From NCBI RefSeq assembly GCF_014208035.1, contig NZ_JACHMK010000001.1, positions 1,178,001 through 1,242,000 on the forward strand: a stretch of DNA of 64,000 bases. The letters run 5' to 3'. The stretch comes from Schaalia hyovaginalis (GTDB lineage: Bacteria > Actinomycetota > Actinomycetes > Actinomycetales > Actinomycetaceae). The position numbers and the translations under genes were made by a program. The notes under the pieces are model-generated. The model saw only the letters and a program-made list of their open reading frames with translations, did not search any database and was not told where the DNA came from. Positions 8,659 to 18,124 of this stretch are shown here, in pieces. Numbering within the stretch: position 1 is the first letter of the stretch; each line of letters begins with the position of its first letter.

Positions 8659-9568
8659 CACCCGGCTCCTTCCCGTTCCCGACGCCCTCATCGGGGATCG
8701 CGTGGATGCAGCCCTGGCGCGCATGCTCGGCATGCCGCGCGCGCAAGTCGCGGGACTCGTCGAGGACGGGCTCGTCCTCGTCAACGGCCGAACGGCCCTC
8801 AAATCGACCCGCCTGAGCGCGAGCGACCTCATCGAGGTGACGATCCCCGCGCTGAACGAAGCGCCCCCTCCCGTCATCGGCATGGACATCCTCTACGACG
8901 ATGAGGACATCGTCGTCGTCGACAAGCCCGTGGGCGTCGCCGCCCACACGGGGCCGGGCTGGTCCGGGCCCACGGTCCTGGGCAATCTCGAGGCGGCCGG
9001 ATACCGGATCACCGGCTACGGCCCGCCCGAGCGTCAGGGAATCGTCCACCGGCTCGACGTCGGCACCTCCGGCGCGATGATGGTCGCGAAATCCGAGCTC
9101 GCCTATTCGGTGATGAAACGCGCCTTCAAGGAGCGGACGGTGACGAAGATCTATCACGCCGTCGTCTCCGGGCACATGGACCCCCCGATCGGCACGATCG
9201 ACGCCCCGATCGGCCGTCATCCGTCCCGCGAGTGGCGCATGGCCGTCATCGACGGCGGCAAGCGGGCCGTCACCCACTACGACACACTTGAGCTCATGGC
9301 CGGCGCCTCCCTCCTCGAGGTCCACCTCGAGACCGGGCGCACGCATCAGATCCGGGTCCACACCGCCGCAATGGGCCACCCCTGCGTCGGAGACGTCTTC
9401 TACGGCGCCGACCCGACGGCGGCGGCCAGGCTGGGCCTTGAACGCCAATGGCTCCACGCGGTCGAACTCGGCTTCGCGCATCCTCGCACGGGCGCGCCGA
9501 CCTCGGTGCGCTCGCCCTATCCGGCCGATCTCGAGCGCGCCCTCGACCTCCTGCGCAATCCCGTGTGA
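8651..9568 (+). CDS. rluD: RluA-family 23S rRNA pseudouridine synthase
   Basis: N-terminal S4 RNA-binding domain (residues 13-70) followed by the catalytic core; the active-site Asp lies in [15 protein letters not shown], and the later [10 protein letters not shown] motif is diagnostic. 305 residues. RluD-type specificity (helix 69 pseudouridines) is inferred from lspA adjacency and domain layout; RluA/RluC relatives cannot be excluded. Confidence 0.88.
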   Translation: MSDTRLLPVPDALIGDRVDAALARMLGMPRAQVAGLVEDGLVLVNGRTALKSTRLSASDLIEVTIPALNEAPPPVIGMDILYDDEDIVVVDKPVGVAAHTGPGWSGPTVLGNLEAAGYRITGYGPPERQGIVHRLDVGTSGAMMVAKSELAYSVMKRAFKERTVTKIYHAVVSGHMDPPIGTIDAPIGRHPSREWRMAVIDGGKRAVTHYDTLELMAGASLLEVHLETGRTHQIRVHTAAMGHPCVGDVFYGADPTAAARLGLERQWLHAVELGFAHPRTGAPTSVRSPYPADLERALDLLRNPV

Positions 9569-9590
9569 ATCCCCGCCGCATCCCCCCGAC

Positions 9591-9610
9591 GCTCGCGCCC
9601 GGGTGCGAGC
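9591..9610 (+). terminator. Weak hairpin after rluD
   Basis: GCTCGC and GCGAGC with an 8-base loop, 22 bases after the rluD stop. Short stem, no T-run. The remaining rluD-dnaE gap shows only the dnaE promoter. Confidence 0.3.
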
Positions 9611-9797
9611 CCTCCCCTTCGAACAGGACTGCCGGGGACGAGGGCGCGACCTCATCGGCGATGCGGGGGCGCCTCGCCGATGCGCGTGCGAGCGCACGAC
9701 AGGCCTAAGACCCGTACGGGCGCACGAGGGGCGCTAAGGGGAGCGCGTCAGGATCCCCGGTCCTCGAGGTGAAGGTGCTTGAGCGCCCGGTCGCCAC

Positions 9798-9803
9798 TAG
9801 GAT
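9798..9803 (+). promoter_or_regulatory. -10 box (TAGGAT) of a probable leaderless dnaE transcript
   Basis: TAGGAT is separated from ATG 9811 by 7 bases, so transcription would start at or next to the A of the start codon. No ribosome binding site precedes this ATG. Confidence 0.5.
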
Positions 9804-9810
9804 CGGGGGC

Positions 9811-12800
9811 ATGGCGACCGACTCCTTCGTGCATCTTCACAATCACTCCGAGTACTCGATGCTCGACGGGGCGGCGAAGACGAAGGCGATGGCGGAAGAA
9901 GCCGCGCGGCTCGGCCAGCCGGCCATCGGCCTCACCGACCACGGCTACCTCTTCGGCGCCTTCGACTTCTACCAGAACTGCGTGAAGGCCGGGGTCAAGC
10001 CGATCATCGGCCTTGAAGCCTATGTGACGCCGGGGACTTCGCGCTTCGACCGCCAGAAAGTCACCTGGGGCGAGCCGTGGCAGCGCTCGGACGACGTGTC
10101 GGCCGGAGGCTCCTACAACCACCTCACCCTCATCGCCTATTCGACCGAGGGCATGCACAACCTCTTCCGCCTCGGCTCATACGCCTCGACGGACGGTCAA
10201 TTCGGCAAGTGGCCGCGCGCCGACAAGGAACTCCTCGCGAGGTTCCACAAGGGCCTCATCGTCTTCACCGGCTGCCCCTCGGGCGCCGTCCAGACGCGCC
10301 TGCGCCTCGGGCAATGGGACGAGGCGGTGCGCGAGGCCGCCGAGCTGCGCGACATCTTCGGCCCTGAGAACTTCTACGTCGAGATCATGGATCACGGCAT
10401 CGAGTTCGAGCGCCGCACCCAGAAACAGCTCCTCGAACTGGCCGAGCTCATGGACGCGCCGCTCGTGGCGACCAACGACGCGCACTACGTCCACAAAGAC
10501 GACCGGAAGATCCAGGACGCCCTGCTCTGCATCAACTCGGGCTCGCGCATCTCCGATCCGGACCGCTTCAAGTTCGACGGCGACGGCTACTACATCCGCC
10601 CGAGCGAGGAGATGCGTTCGATCTGGTCCGAGCTCCCGCAGGCCTGCGACTCGACCCTCGAGATCGCCGAGCGCTGCGAAGTGCACTTCACGACGACCGC
10701 AGAGGGCGCGAACTACATGCCCGACTTCCCCGTCCCCGAGGGCGAGGACAAGACCTCCTGGTTCATCAAGGAGGTGGAGCGTGGCCTCAACTACCGCTTC
10801 CCGAACGGGATCCCCGACGATGTGCGCAAGCAGGCCGAATACGAGGAGGACGTCATCATCTCGATGGGCTTCCCCGGGTACTTCCTCACCGTCGCCGACT
10901 ACATCCAGTGGGCGAAGGAGCAGGGCATCCGGGTGGGGCCGGGCCGAGGATCCGGCGCCGGGTCGATGGTCGCTTACGCGATGCGCATCACCGAACTCAA
11001 CCCGCTCGAGCACGGCCTCATCTTCGAGCGCTTCCTCAACCCCGAGCGCATCTCGATGCCCGACTTCGACGTCGACTTCGACGAGCGCAGGCGCGACGAA
11101 GTGATCGCCTACGTCAAACGGAAGTACGGCGAGGACCGCATCTCCCAGGTCGTCACCTACGGCACGATCAAGACGAAGCAGGCCCTCAAGGACTCGGCCC
11201 GCATCCTGGGCAAGGACTTCAAAGTCGGCGAGCAGCTGACGAAGGCCCTGCCGCCCGGCGTCCAGGGCAAGGACATCCCGGTCCACGGCATCTTCGACAA
11301 GGAGCATCCGCGCTATGCGGAGGCCGCGGAGTTCCGCAAGTACTACGAGGACAACCCCGACACCCATGAGGTCGTCCAGTACGCCCTCGGCCTCGAGGGG
11401 CTGACGCGGCAGTGGGGCGTCCACGCCTGCGCGGTCATCATGTCGAGTCACACGCTCACCGACATCATCCCGATCATGAAACGCCCCCAGGACGGCGCGA
11501 TCATCACGCAGTTCGACTACCCGACCTGCGAGACGCTCGGCCTGCTCAAGATGGACTTCCTCGGGCTGCGCAACCTCACGGTCCTGTCCGATGCGCTCGA
11601 GAACATCACCCTCAACGGCAAGTCGGACCCCGATCTCGAGCACCTGGCCTTCGATGACAGGCTGACCTACGAGCTGCTGTCGCGCGGCGATACCCTCGGC
11701 GTCTTCCAGCTCGATGGCGGCGGCATGCGCGATCTCCTCAAGCTCATGAAGCCCGACAACTTCGAGGACATCTCCGCCGTCGGCGCCCTGTACCGTCCCG
11801 GCCCCATGGGCGCGAATTCGCACACGAACTACGCGCTGCGCAAGAACGGGCGCCAGGAGATCACCCCGATCCATCCCGAGCTCGCCGAGCCCCTCGAATC
11901 GATCCTCGGCACGACCTACGGCCTGATCGTGTATCAGGAGCAGGTCATGCAGATCGCGCAGAAGCTCGCAGGCTACACGCTCGGCCAGGCGGACATCCTC
12001 CGCAAGGCGATGGGCAAGAAGAAGCCAGAGGTGCTCGCCAAGCAGTTCGAGGGCTTCCAGGCGGGCATGCTGAAGAACGGCTACTCGAAGGAGTCGATCC
12101 AGGCCCTGTGGGATGTCGTCGTCCCCTTCTCCGCCTACGCCTTCAACAAGGCGCACTCGGCGGCCTACGGCCTGGTGTCCTACTGGACGGCCTTCCTCAA
12201 GGCGAACTTCCCGACGGAGTACATGGCGGCCCTTCTCACTTCGACGAAGGACAACAAGGACAAGCGCGCCCTCTACCTGGCTGAGGCCCGGCACATGGAC
12301 ATCACGGTCCTTCCCCCCGATGTCAACGCCTCGCGCGGCAATTTCGCCCCTGATGGCGAGCGGATCCGCTTCGGCTTGAACTCGATTCAGAACGTGGGGG
12401 CGAACGTCGTCGACGCGATCGTGCAGACCCGCGAGGCCAAGGGGAAGTTCTCGAGCTTTCAGGACTTCCTCGACAAGGTCCCGCAGGTGGTGTGCAACAA
12501 GAGGACGATCCAGTCGCTCATACGCGCCGGCGCTTTCGATTCGCTCGGCTACACCCGACGCGCCCTGCTGGCCCGCTGCGATGAAGCGGTCGATGCGATC
12601 ATCGATGTCAAGCGCAATGAGGCCGTCGGCCAGTTCGATCTTTTCGGCGCGCTCGGCGGGCAGGACGAGTCGAGCGAATCGTCCTTGGCGATCGATATCC
12701 CCGACATCCCGGAGTTCGACCGCAAGTCGAAGCTCGCCCAGGAGCGCGAGATGCTGGGCCTGTACGTGTCGGATCATCCCCTGCGCGGCCTCGAGGGCGG

Positions 12801-13359
12801 GCTCGCGCGGTACCAGGATGTGGAGATCGCCCAGGTCGTCGGCTCCGAGGATTCGATGGCGGATCGCGTCGTGAAGATCGCGGGCCTCGTCTCGGGCGTG
12901 CAGACGAAGGTGACGAAGCAGGGGTCCGTGTGGGCGATTGCGACGATCGAGGACCTGTCGGGTTCGGTCGAGGTGCTCTTCTTCCCGCGCGCCTATGAGA
13001 CGATCCAGACGCACCTGGTCCAGGACGTCATCGTCCAGGTCGAGGGGCGGGTGAATGTCCGCGATGAGGGCATGTCGATCTACGGGCAGTCCTTGACGCT
13101 GCTCGATCTGCGCGAGGACGGGGATTCTCCGCTCGATCTGGAGCTTCCGGTCTCGCGCTGCACGCCCGAGCTGCTTCTCGAGCTCCGCGATGTCCTCCAA
13201 TCCTTCCCGGGCGGATCGCCGGTGCGTCTGCACGTCCGGGAGCCCGGTAGGACCACGATCGTCGAGCTGGATCCGAAGCTGCGCGTCGAGCAGTCGAGCG
13301 CCTTCTTCTCGCAGGTGAAGGCGGTCGTCGGCATCTCCGGGGTCCTCACCTCCCACTAG
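9811..13359 (+). CDS. dnaE: DNA polymerase III alpha subunit DnaE1
   Basis: Replicative polymerase catalytic subunit. N-terminal PHP domain (HLHNHSEYSMLDGAAK, ITDHG-like), polymerase palm with PDFDVDFDERRRDEVI carrying the catalytic Asp residues and GPGRGSGAGSM, then helix-hairpin-helix (QNVGANVVDAIV) and an OB domain near residues 1010-1090. 1182 residues, normal for DnaE1. ATG 9811 is preferred over GTG 9769 because it fits both the family N-terminus (MATDSFVHLHNHSEYS) and the -10 box. Confidence 0.97.
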   Translation: MATDSFVHLHNHSEYSMLDGAAKTKAMAEEAARLGQPAIGLTDHGYLFGAFDFYQNCVKAGVKPIIGLEAYVTPGTSRFDRQKVTWGEPWQRSDDVSAGGSYNHLTLIAYSTEGMHNLFRLGSYASTDGQFGKWPRADKELLARFHKGLIVFTGCPSGAVQTRLRLGQWDEAVREAAELRDIFGPENFYVEIMDHGIEFERRTQKQLLELAELMDAPLVATNDAHYVHKDDRKIQDALLCINSGSRISDPDRFKFDGDGYYIRPSEEMRSIWSELPQACDSTLEIAERCEVHFTTTAEGANYMPDFPVPEGEDKTSWFIKEVERGLNYRFPNGIPDDVRKQAEYEEDVIISMGFPGYFLTVADYIQWAKEQGIRVGPGRGSGAGSMVAYAMRITELNPLEHGLIFERFLNPERISMPDFDVDFDERRRDEVIAYVKRKYGEDRISQVVTYGTIKTKQALKDSARILGKDFKVGEQLTKALPPGVQGKDIPVHGIFDKEHPRYAEAAEFRKYYEDNPDTHEVVQYALGLEGLTRQWGVHACAVIMSSHTLTDIIPIMKRPQDGAIITQFDYPTCETLGLLKMDFLGLRNLTVLSDALENITLNGKSDPDLEHLAFDDRLTYELLSRGDTLGVFQLDGGGMRDLLKLMKPDNFEDISAVGALYRPGPMGANSHTNYALRKNGRQEITPIHPELAEPLESILGTTYGLIVYQEQVMQIAQKLAGYTLGQADILRKAMGKKKPEVLAKQFEGFQAGMLKNGYSKESIQALWDVVVPFSAYAFNKAHSAAYGLVSYWTAFLKANFPTEYMAALLTSTKDNKDKRALYLAEARHMDITVLPPDVNASRGNFAPDGERIRFGLNSIQNVGANVVDAIVQTREAKGKFSSFQDFLDKVPQVVCNKRTIQSLIRAGAFDSLGYTRRALLARCDEAVDAIIDVKRNEAVGQFDLFGALGGQDESSESSLAIDIPDIPEFDRKSKLAQEREMLGLYVSDHPLRGLEGGLARYQDVEIAQVVGSEDSMADRVVKIAGLVSGVQTKVTKQGSVWAIATIEDLSGSVEVLFFPRAYETIQTHLVQDVIVQVEGRVNVRDEGMSIYGQSLTLLDLREDGDSPLDLELPVSRCTPELLLELRDVLQSFPGGSPVRLHVREPGRTTIVELDPKLRVEQSSAFFSQVKAVVGISGVLTSH

Positions 13360-13360
13360 C

Positions 13361-13419
13361 CGAGGTCATCACCTTTCTCCGCCGAGGTCATCACCTTTCG
13401 GCATCGAGAGGATCTCTTG
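13361..13419 (+). repeat. Triple 22-bp repeat, copy 1 (after dnaE)
   Basis: Three units start at 13361, 13383 and 13405, exactly 22 bp apart. Units 1 and 2 share CGAGGTCATCACCTTTC; unit 3 starts CGAGAGGATCTC and folds as CGAGAG-GAT-CTCTTG. It begins one base after the dnaE stop. The same arrangement recurs, inverted, at 14570-14635 and, in direct orientation, at 51817-51876. Confidence 0.85.
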
Positions 13420-13447
13420 CCGGGCGAGGCGATGACCGGCAGGAGAT

Positions 13448-14464
13448 TCAACGGAACCTTGCGCGCTCAGCCGGGGTCCACAGCGCCGCCCGCCCGTGCA
13501 GGTCGCGCTGCTCCGGAAAACTCTCGTCGAGCAGCTTGAGCATCTGCGGCACATCCGCAGTGGCCGAGGCGTCGACGTCACGAACCGTGAATCCGACCTC
13601 CGCGAGATCCACGCGACGAGCCGCTTCCTTCTCCCTTTGAAGTCTTCCGGCCCCGCCCTCGTACTTGATCGCGCCATTGATCTCGATGCCGCGCCGCACT
13701 CCCGGGATCCCCAGATCGACCCAGCGCACGCCGACGCGCGTTCGGACTTCAACTTGGGGTTCGATCCGCGAATAACCCGCCGCGAGGGCGATCCTGCGCA
13801 TCTCGCTTTCGAACGGGGATTCGGCGAGCGCAGTGGTGACTGCGAGCAGTTCCCGGGCCTGACGGTACCCCCGCTGTCCTCGGTGTTTCTCCAGGGAGCG
13901 GAGGATCCGGGTGAGGATGACGCGCGCCTTGCGCTCGAGTGACGGGCGGTCGTCGCGCCAATGGGGGCCGCGTTCTACCGCTATGGCGAGAAGCGAATCG
14001 AGGGCGATGAGCGCGTCGTCGGGTGCGAGGAATCGCGCGGCCAACTCCATGGTTTGAAGGAGATCGGTTGTGAGGATCCCGTCGATGATGATCAGCTGAT
14101 CCTCATCGAGTTCCATGCGGTGGTTGACGACGGGACGCCGGGCCAGGCGTTCTCGTCGCTCGCGAGGACTGAGGGCGAAGAAGGAAGGACCGGTGGTCTT
14201 CATCGGCTTGCGATGCCACGATGCGTGAATATGCGCTTGCCTCGGCGGATGTTTGAGTGACCCGCCGTGAAGGATCACGGCCGACTGCAGGACGGCGATC
14301 GCTTGAGTGCTCCGGCGGGCGACGTCGAGGAGTCTGGCTCGGTGGAGGCGTTCATCCTTCTCCCACCATTCCGCTTCCGCGGGAATGTCGAGGAATCGGC
14401 CTTTTCGGAAGCGCGTGGGGAACGGGGCTGCGTCGGTGGCGTTCGGCGTTGCGAGGAGGTCCAT
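13448..14464 (-). CDS. DUF559/Vsr-like nuclease-fold protein with AbiEi-like N-terminus
   Basis: 338-residue protein. The C-terminal 120 residues match the Vsr-like DUF559 pattern: SPFESEMRRIALAAGY, then RWVDLGIPGVRRGIEINGAIKYEG (Asp, Glu and Lys/Tyr in catalytic-like spacing), then LQREKEAARRVDLAEVGFTVRDVD. The N-terminal 200 residues resemble the helical AbiEi-type region that often accompanies this domain in actinobacteria. Start at 14464 (ATG) is preferred; a longer frame reaching 14905 runs across the S4 gene and is Arg/Pro noise. No obvious toxin partner is next to it. The gene is bracketed by inverted 22-bp triple repeats. Biochemical activity is not known. Confidence 0.7.
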   Translation of the reverse strand: MDLLATPNATDAAPFPTRFRKGRFLDIPAEAEWWEKDERLHRARLLDVARRSTQAIAVLQSAVILHGGSLKHPPRQAHIHASWHRKPMKTTGPSFFALSPRERRERLARRPVVNHRMELDEDQLIIIDGILTTDLLQTMELAARFLAPDDALIALDSLLAIAVERGPHWRDDRPSLERKARVILTRILRSLEKHRGQRGYRQARELLAVTTALAESPFESEMRRIALAAGYSRIEPQVEVRTRVGVRWVDLGIPGVRRGIEINGAIKYEGGAGRLQREKEAARRVDLAEVGFTVRDVDASATADVPQMLKLLDESFPEQRDLHGRAALWTPAERARFR

Positions 14465-14569
14465 GCGCCCAGACTGCCCTCCGAGAAGCGGAGCACCGGA
14501 TCGCCGGGCGCCGGCCTGTGCATTCGGCGCTCCGGCGGAAAGGGTGTGGATACCTGAGCTTGAGGGTTT

Positions 14570-14635
14570 TCCCGCCGACGGGATCCTCTCGGTGAAGAAA
14601 AGTGATGACCTCGAGGGAGAAAGGTGATGACCTCG
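14570..14635 (-). repeat. Triple 22-bp repeat, copy 2 (inverted, after the S4 gene)
   Basis: Read on the minus strand the units start at 14635, 14613 and 14591, again 22 bp apart. Unit 1 matches copy 1 for 20 bases, unit 2 has CGAGGTCATCACTTTTC, unit 3 starts CGAGAGGATCCC and is followed by a TCCCG-TCGG-CGGGA hairpin. It begins five bases after the S4-gene stop, in the same orientation relative to that gene as copy 1 to dnaE. Confidence 0.85.
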
Positions 14636-14640
14636 GTGGA

Positions 14641-14874
14641 TCAGTCGAGGCGGCGCACGCGGGCGGAGAAGCGCCCGGCGGGGGAGTCGACTTCCACGAG
14701 GTCCCCGTCGGCGAGCTGGCGCCCCCGCCTCGTCTCCACCTCCCCATTGACGAGGACGTCGCCGCCCTGAACGAGTTCGCGCGCGAGCGCCCCGTCCTCG
14801 GCGAGGTTCGCGAGCTTGAGGAACTGTCCGAGGCGGATGACGCCGCTGACCTCGACGACGGGTGCTTCGCTCAT
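14641..14874 (-). CDS. Small S4-domain RNA-binding protein
   Basis: 77 residues, almost wholly one S4 domain: VIRLGQFLKLANLAEDGALARELVQ... then VLVNGEVETRRGRQLADGDLVEV. Such YaaA/RlbA-like proteins bind RNA; the target here is unknown. Divergent from hisD, with about 100 bases between them. A frame on this strand spanning both this gene and the DUF559 gene is in a different register and is spurious. Confidence 0.85.
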   Translation of the reverse strand: MSEAPVVEVSGVIRLGQFLKLANLAEDGALARELVQGGDVLVNGEVETRRGRQLADGDLVEVDSPAGRFSARVRRLD

Positions 14875-14960
14875 GAGGGGTCCTTTCCTCCCGGTCCTCG
14901 CGCATCGGTCCGGAAGTGTTCGGGGCGTGGGCGCGGACCCTTGTCGAAGGGCCCTTCGCC

Positions 14961-14966
14961 TATTCT
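14961..14966 (+). promoter_or_regulatory. -10 box (TATTCT) of a probable leaderless hisD transcript
   Basis: TATTCT is followed by exactly 6 bases and ATG 14973. No ribosome binding site precedes that ATG. Confidence 0.5.
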
Positions 14967-14972
14967 GGGCGC

Positions 14973-16307
14973 ATGACTGGCATCATGCGACGCATCGATC
15001 TTAGAGGCGAACGCCCTTCGGCCGCCGAGCTGCGCAAGGTCCTGCCGAGGGCGGCTCTCGACACGGCGAAGGCGGCGGACCGTGTGGCGCCGCTGATCGA
15101 GCGAGTGAGGACCGAGGGTGCGCCCGTCCTCTACGAGCTCGCCGAACGCTTCGACCGCGTGCGTCCCGACCGCCTCCGCGTTCCCGCCGAGGCGATCGCG
15201 CGCGCCCTCGAGGAGCTCGACCCCGGGATCCGCGCCGCCCTCGAAACCTCGATCGCGCACAACCGGGCCGGTCATGTCCAGCAGCTCCCGAGCGCGGCGG
15301 AGGTCGAGATCGTGCCCGGAGGCCGCGTCACCCAGCGCTGGCTGCCCGTGTCGCGGGTCGGCCTGTACGTGCCCGGCGGTCTGGCGGTCTACCCGTCCTC
15401 GGTCGTGATGAACGTCGTGTGCGCCCAGGTCGCGGGCGTCCCCTCGATCGCGCTCGCCTCCCCGCCCCAGGAGGCCTTCGGCGGCCTGCCGCACCCGACG
15501 ATCCTCGCCGCATGCGCCCTCCTCGGCGTCGACGAGGTGTGGGCCATCGGCGGCGCCCAGGCGATCGCCGCCTTCGCCTACGGCGTCGAGGACGGGGAGG
15601 ACGTCCTCGAGCCGGTCGACGTCGTGACGGGCCCGGGCAACATCTTCGTCGCCGCCGCCAAGCGCCTCGTCCAGGGGACGGTCGGCATCGACGCCGAGGC
15701 CGGGACGACCGAGATCGCGATCCTCGCCGACGAGACCGCGATCCCGGCTTATGTCGCCGCGGACCTCATCAGCCAGGCCGAGCACGACCCGGCAGCGGCC
15801 TCCGTCCTCGTCACCTCCTCGGCGGCGCTCGCCGACGAGGTCGAGAGCCTCATCCCCGTCCAGGCGGGGGCGACGACGCACACCGAGCGGATCCTCACCG
15901 CGCTCGCCGGCCCGCAGTCCGGGATCGTCCTCGTCGATGACGTCGACGCCGGGATCGCGGTCGTCGACGCTTACGCCGCCGAGCACCTCGAGGTGCACAC
16001 GGCGGACTCGCGGGCCGACGCGGAGCGGGTGAGGAACGCCGGCGCCATCTTCGTCGGCCCCTACACGCCCGTCCCGCTCGGCGACTACATCGCGGGCTCC
16101 AACCACGTCCTGCCGACCGGGGGGACGGCGCGCTTCGCCTCCGGGCTCAACGTCACCCAGTACCTGCGCTCCCAGCAGGTCGTCGAGTACTCCGCGCCCG
16201 CCCTCGCCGCTCAGTCGGCGGCCCTCGACGTCCTCGCCAACGCGGAGAATCTTCCCGCTCACGGCGCGGCGGCCCTGGTCCGCGAGGGCAAGGGGAGCGC
16301 CTCATGA
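14973..16307 (+). CDS. hisD: Histidinol dehydrogenase
   Basis: Zn-dependent NAD enzyme for the last two steps of histidine synthesis. 444 residues with [19 protein letters not shown], the GPGN.FV..AK segment ([15 protein letters not shown]) and [24 protein letters not shown] 14973 is preferred to 14916 because of the -10 box and because the N-terminus then reads [16 protein letters not shown]. First gene of the his operon; overlaps hisC by 4 bases. Confidence 0.95.
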   Translation: MTGIMRRIDLRGERPSAAELRKVLPRAALDTAKAADRVAPLIERVRTEGAPVLYELAERFDRVRPDRLRVPAEAIARALEELDPGIRAALETSIAHNRAGHVQQLPSAAEVEIVPGGRVTQRWLPVSRVGLYVPGGLAVYPSSVVMNVVCAQVAGVPSIALASPPQEAFGGLPHPTILAACALLGVDEVWAIGGAQAIAAFAYGVEDGEDVLEPVDVVTGPGNIFVAAAKRLVQGTVGIDAEAGTTEIAILADETAIPAYVAADLISQAEHDPAAASVLVTSSAALADEVESLIPVQAGATTHTERILTALAGPQSGIVLVDDVDAGIAVVDAYAAEHLEVHTADSRADAERVRNAGAIFVGPYTPVPLGDYIAGSNHVLPTGGTARFASGLNVTQYLRSQQVVEYSAPALAAQSAALDVLANAENLPAHGAAALVREGKGSAS

Positions 16308-17449
16308 GCGCCGCGCGGATCGACGAGGGCGCAGCCGGGCGCCTGCCGCTGCGCGAGGACCTCGCGGGCCTCGAACCCTACGGGGCGCCCCAGCTGGAGG
16401 TCGCGGCGCGCCTCAACGTCAACGAGAACCCCTACGCGCCCTCGGCCGGGGTGATCGCCGACATCGCGGACTCGGTGGCGAGGGCGGCGGCGGGCCTCAA
16501 CCGCTACCCGGATCGGGATTTCATGGAGTTGCGCTGCGCGCTCGCCGACTACCTCGCCGACGAGTCCGGTGTGCGCCGCGCGCCGGAGCTGATCTGGGCG
16601 GGCAACGGCTCGAACGAGGTGATGCTCCATCTCTTCCAGGCCTTCGGGGGTCCCGGCCGGAGCGCGGTGTCCTTCGCGCCGACCTACTCGATGTACCACG
16701 AGTACGCGCGCGACACGAACACCCGCTGGATCCAGAGGGCCCGCCTGAAGGACTTCATGCTCGACCTCGAGCTCGTCGAGCAGACCCTTCGGCGCGAACG
16801 CCCGGCCCTCCTGCTCCTCGCGAGCCCGAACAATCCGACGGGCACGGCGCTCCCGCTCGGCGACGTCAAGCGGATCCTCGAGGCCGCCGAGGAGAGCGGG
16901 CCCCTCGTCGACGGCGAAGCCGCCTCGACGATCGTCGTCATCGACGAGGCCTACGCGGAGTTCCGCAGGGAGGGCACGCCCTCGGCGCTCGAACTGCTCG
17001 AAGACGCACCGCATCTCGTCGTCTCCCGCACGATGTCGAAGGCCTTCGGGATGGCGGGCCTGCGCCTGGGCTACATGACCGCCGCGAAGGCGATCATCGA
17101 CGCCGTCATGCTCGTCCGCCTGCCTTACCATCTCTCCGCCGTCACGCAGGCCGCGGCCTTGGCGGCCCTTCGGCACGCCGATGAGCTGCGCGCCCAGGTG
17201 GCCTCGCTCCGCGAGGAGCGCGACCGTCTCGTCGAGCGCCTGCGGGCGATGGGCCTGCGGGCAGTGGATTCGGACGCGAACTTCGTCCTCTTCGGCCCCT
17301 TCGAGGATCGCCGCGCCGTCTTCGACGCCCTTGTGGAGCGGGGCGTCCTCATCCGCGTCGTCGGCCCCGAAGGCTGGCTGCGCGTCAGTATCGGAACCCC
17401 CGAAGAAACCGCCGCATTCGTCACCGCACTCGAGGAGGTCATCTCATGA
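16304..17449 (+). CDS. hisC: Histidinol-phosphate aminotransferase
   Basis: PLP enzyme converting imidazole-acetol phosphate to histidinol phosphate. Fold-type I motifs: [34 protein letters not shown] and [17 protein letters not shown] (PLP lysine after SRTMS). 381 residues. ATGA overlaps on both sides (hisD, hisB). Confidence 0.95.
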   Translation: MSAARIDEGAAGRLPLREDLAGLEPYGAPQLEVAARLNVNENPYAPSAGVIADIADSVARAAAGLNRYPDRDFMELRCALADYLADESGVRRAPELIWAGNGSNEVMLHLFQAFGGPGRSAVSFAPTYSMYHEYARDTNTRWIQRARLKDFMLDLELVEQTLRRERPALLLLASPNNPTGTALPLGDVKRILEAAEESGPLVDGEAASTIVVIDEAYAEFRREGTPSALELLEDAPHLVVSRTMSKAFGMAGLRLGYMTAAKAIIDAVMLVRLPYHLSAVTQAAALAALRHADELRAQVASLREERDRLVERLRAMGLRAVDSDANFVLFGPFEDRRAVFDALVERGVLIRVVGPEGWLRVSIGTPEETAAFVTALEEVIS

Positions 17450-18057
17450 CTACTGCCGCGCACAGGACCGCCGTCATCGACCGGACGACCTCGGAGTCCT
17501 CGATCCACGTCGAGCTCGACCTCGACGGCACCGGGGCGACCGAGGTCTCGACGGGCGTGCCCTTCTACGACCACATGCTCACGGCGCTCGGGAAGCACTC
17601 GCTCATCGATCTCACGGTGCGCGCGACCGGCGACATCGAGGTCGATGTCCATCACACGGTCGAGGACACGGCGATCTGCATCGGGCTGGCCCTCAAGGAG
17701 GCCCTCGGCGACAAGCGCGGCATCAGGCGCTTCGGCGATGCGACCGTCCCGCTCGACGAGGCGCTCGCCCGTGCGGTCGTCGATGTCGCGGGCCGCCCCT
17801 ACATCGTGCACGAGGGCGAGCCCGCCGGCCAGGAGTACCACCTCATCGGGGGGCATTTCACGGGCTCGATGACACGGCACGTCCTCGAGTCGCTGACCTT
17901 CAACTCGGGGATCTGCCTCCACATGAGCGTGCTCAACGGGCGCGACCCGCACCACATCGTCGAGGCGCAGTTCAAGGCGCTCGCGCGGGCCCTGCGCGTC
18001 GCGGTCGAAGCGGACCCGCGGGTCGAGGGCGTCCCCTCGACCAAGGGCGCGCTCTGA
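17446..18057 (+). CDS. hisB: Imidazoleglycerol-phosphate dehydratase
   Basis: Mn-dependent dehydratase of histidine synthesis, monofunctional. Metal-binding motifs [11 protein letters not shown] and [14 protein letters not shown] and the C-terminal [21 protein letters not shown] are present. 203 residues, usual length; starts within the hisC stop. Confidence 0.96.
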   Translation: MTTAAHRTAVIDRTTSESSIHVELDLDGTGATEVSTGVPFYDHMLTALGKHSLIDLTVRATGDIEVDVHHTVEDTAICIGLALKEALGDKRGIRRFGDATVPLDEALARAVVDVAGRPYIVHEGEPAGQEYHLIGGHFTGSMTRHVLESLTFNSGICLHMSVLNGRDPHHIVEAQFKALARALRVAVEADPRVEGVPSTKGAL

Positions 18058-18124
18058 GCGGTGCGATACGATTCTCCAAGGTCGGCGTGGGCTGACGGGG
18101 CAGAATCGAGAATCGGGGACGAAC

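Noticed and set aside
10177..13356. Very long open frame (1059 codons) on the minus strand
   Set aside because: It is the exact antisense of dnaE; composition is Arg/Leu/Asp/Gly-rich as expected from GC-rich third positions, with no domain.
13361..13419. CRISPR array
   Set aside because: Only three units, 22-bp period without unique spacers, third unit diverged, and no cas genes.
14465..14905. Extending the DUF559 gene upstream to 14905
   Set aside because: The extension runs through the inverted repeat and across the S4 gene in another frame and is low-complexity Arg/Pro.
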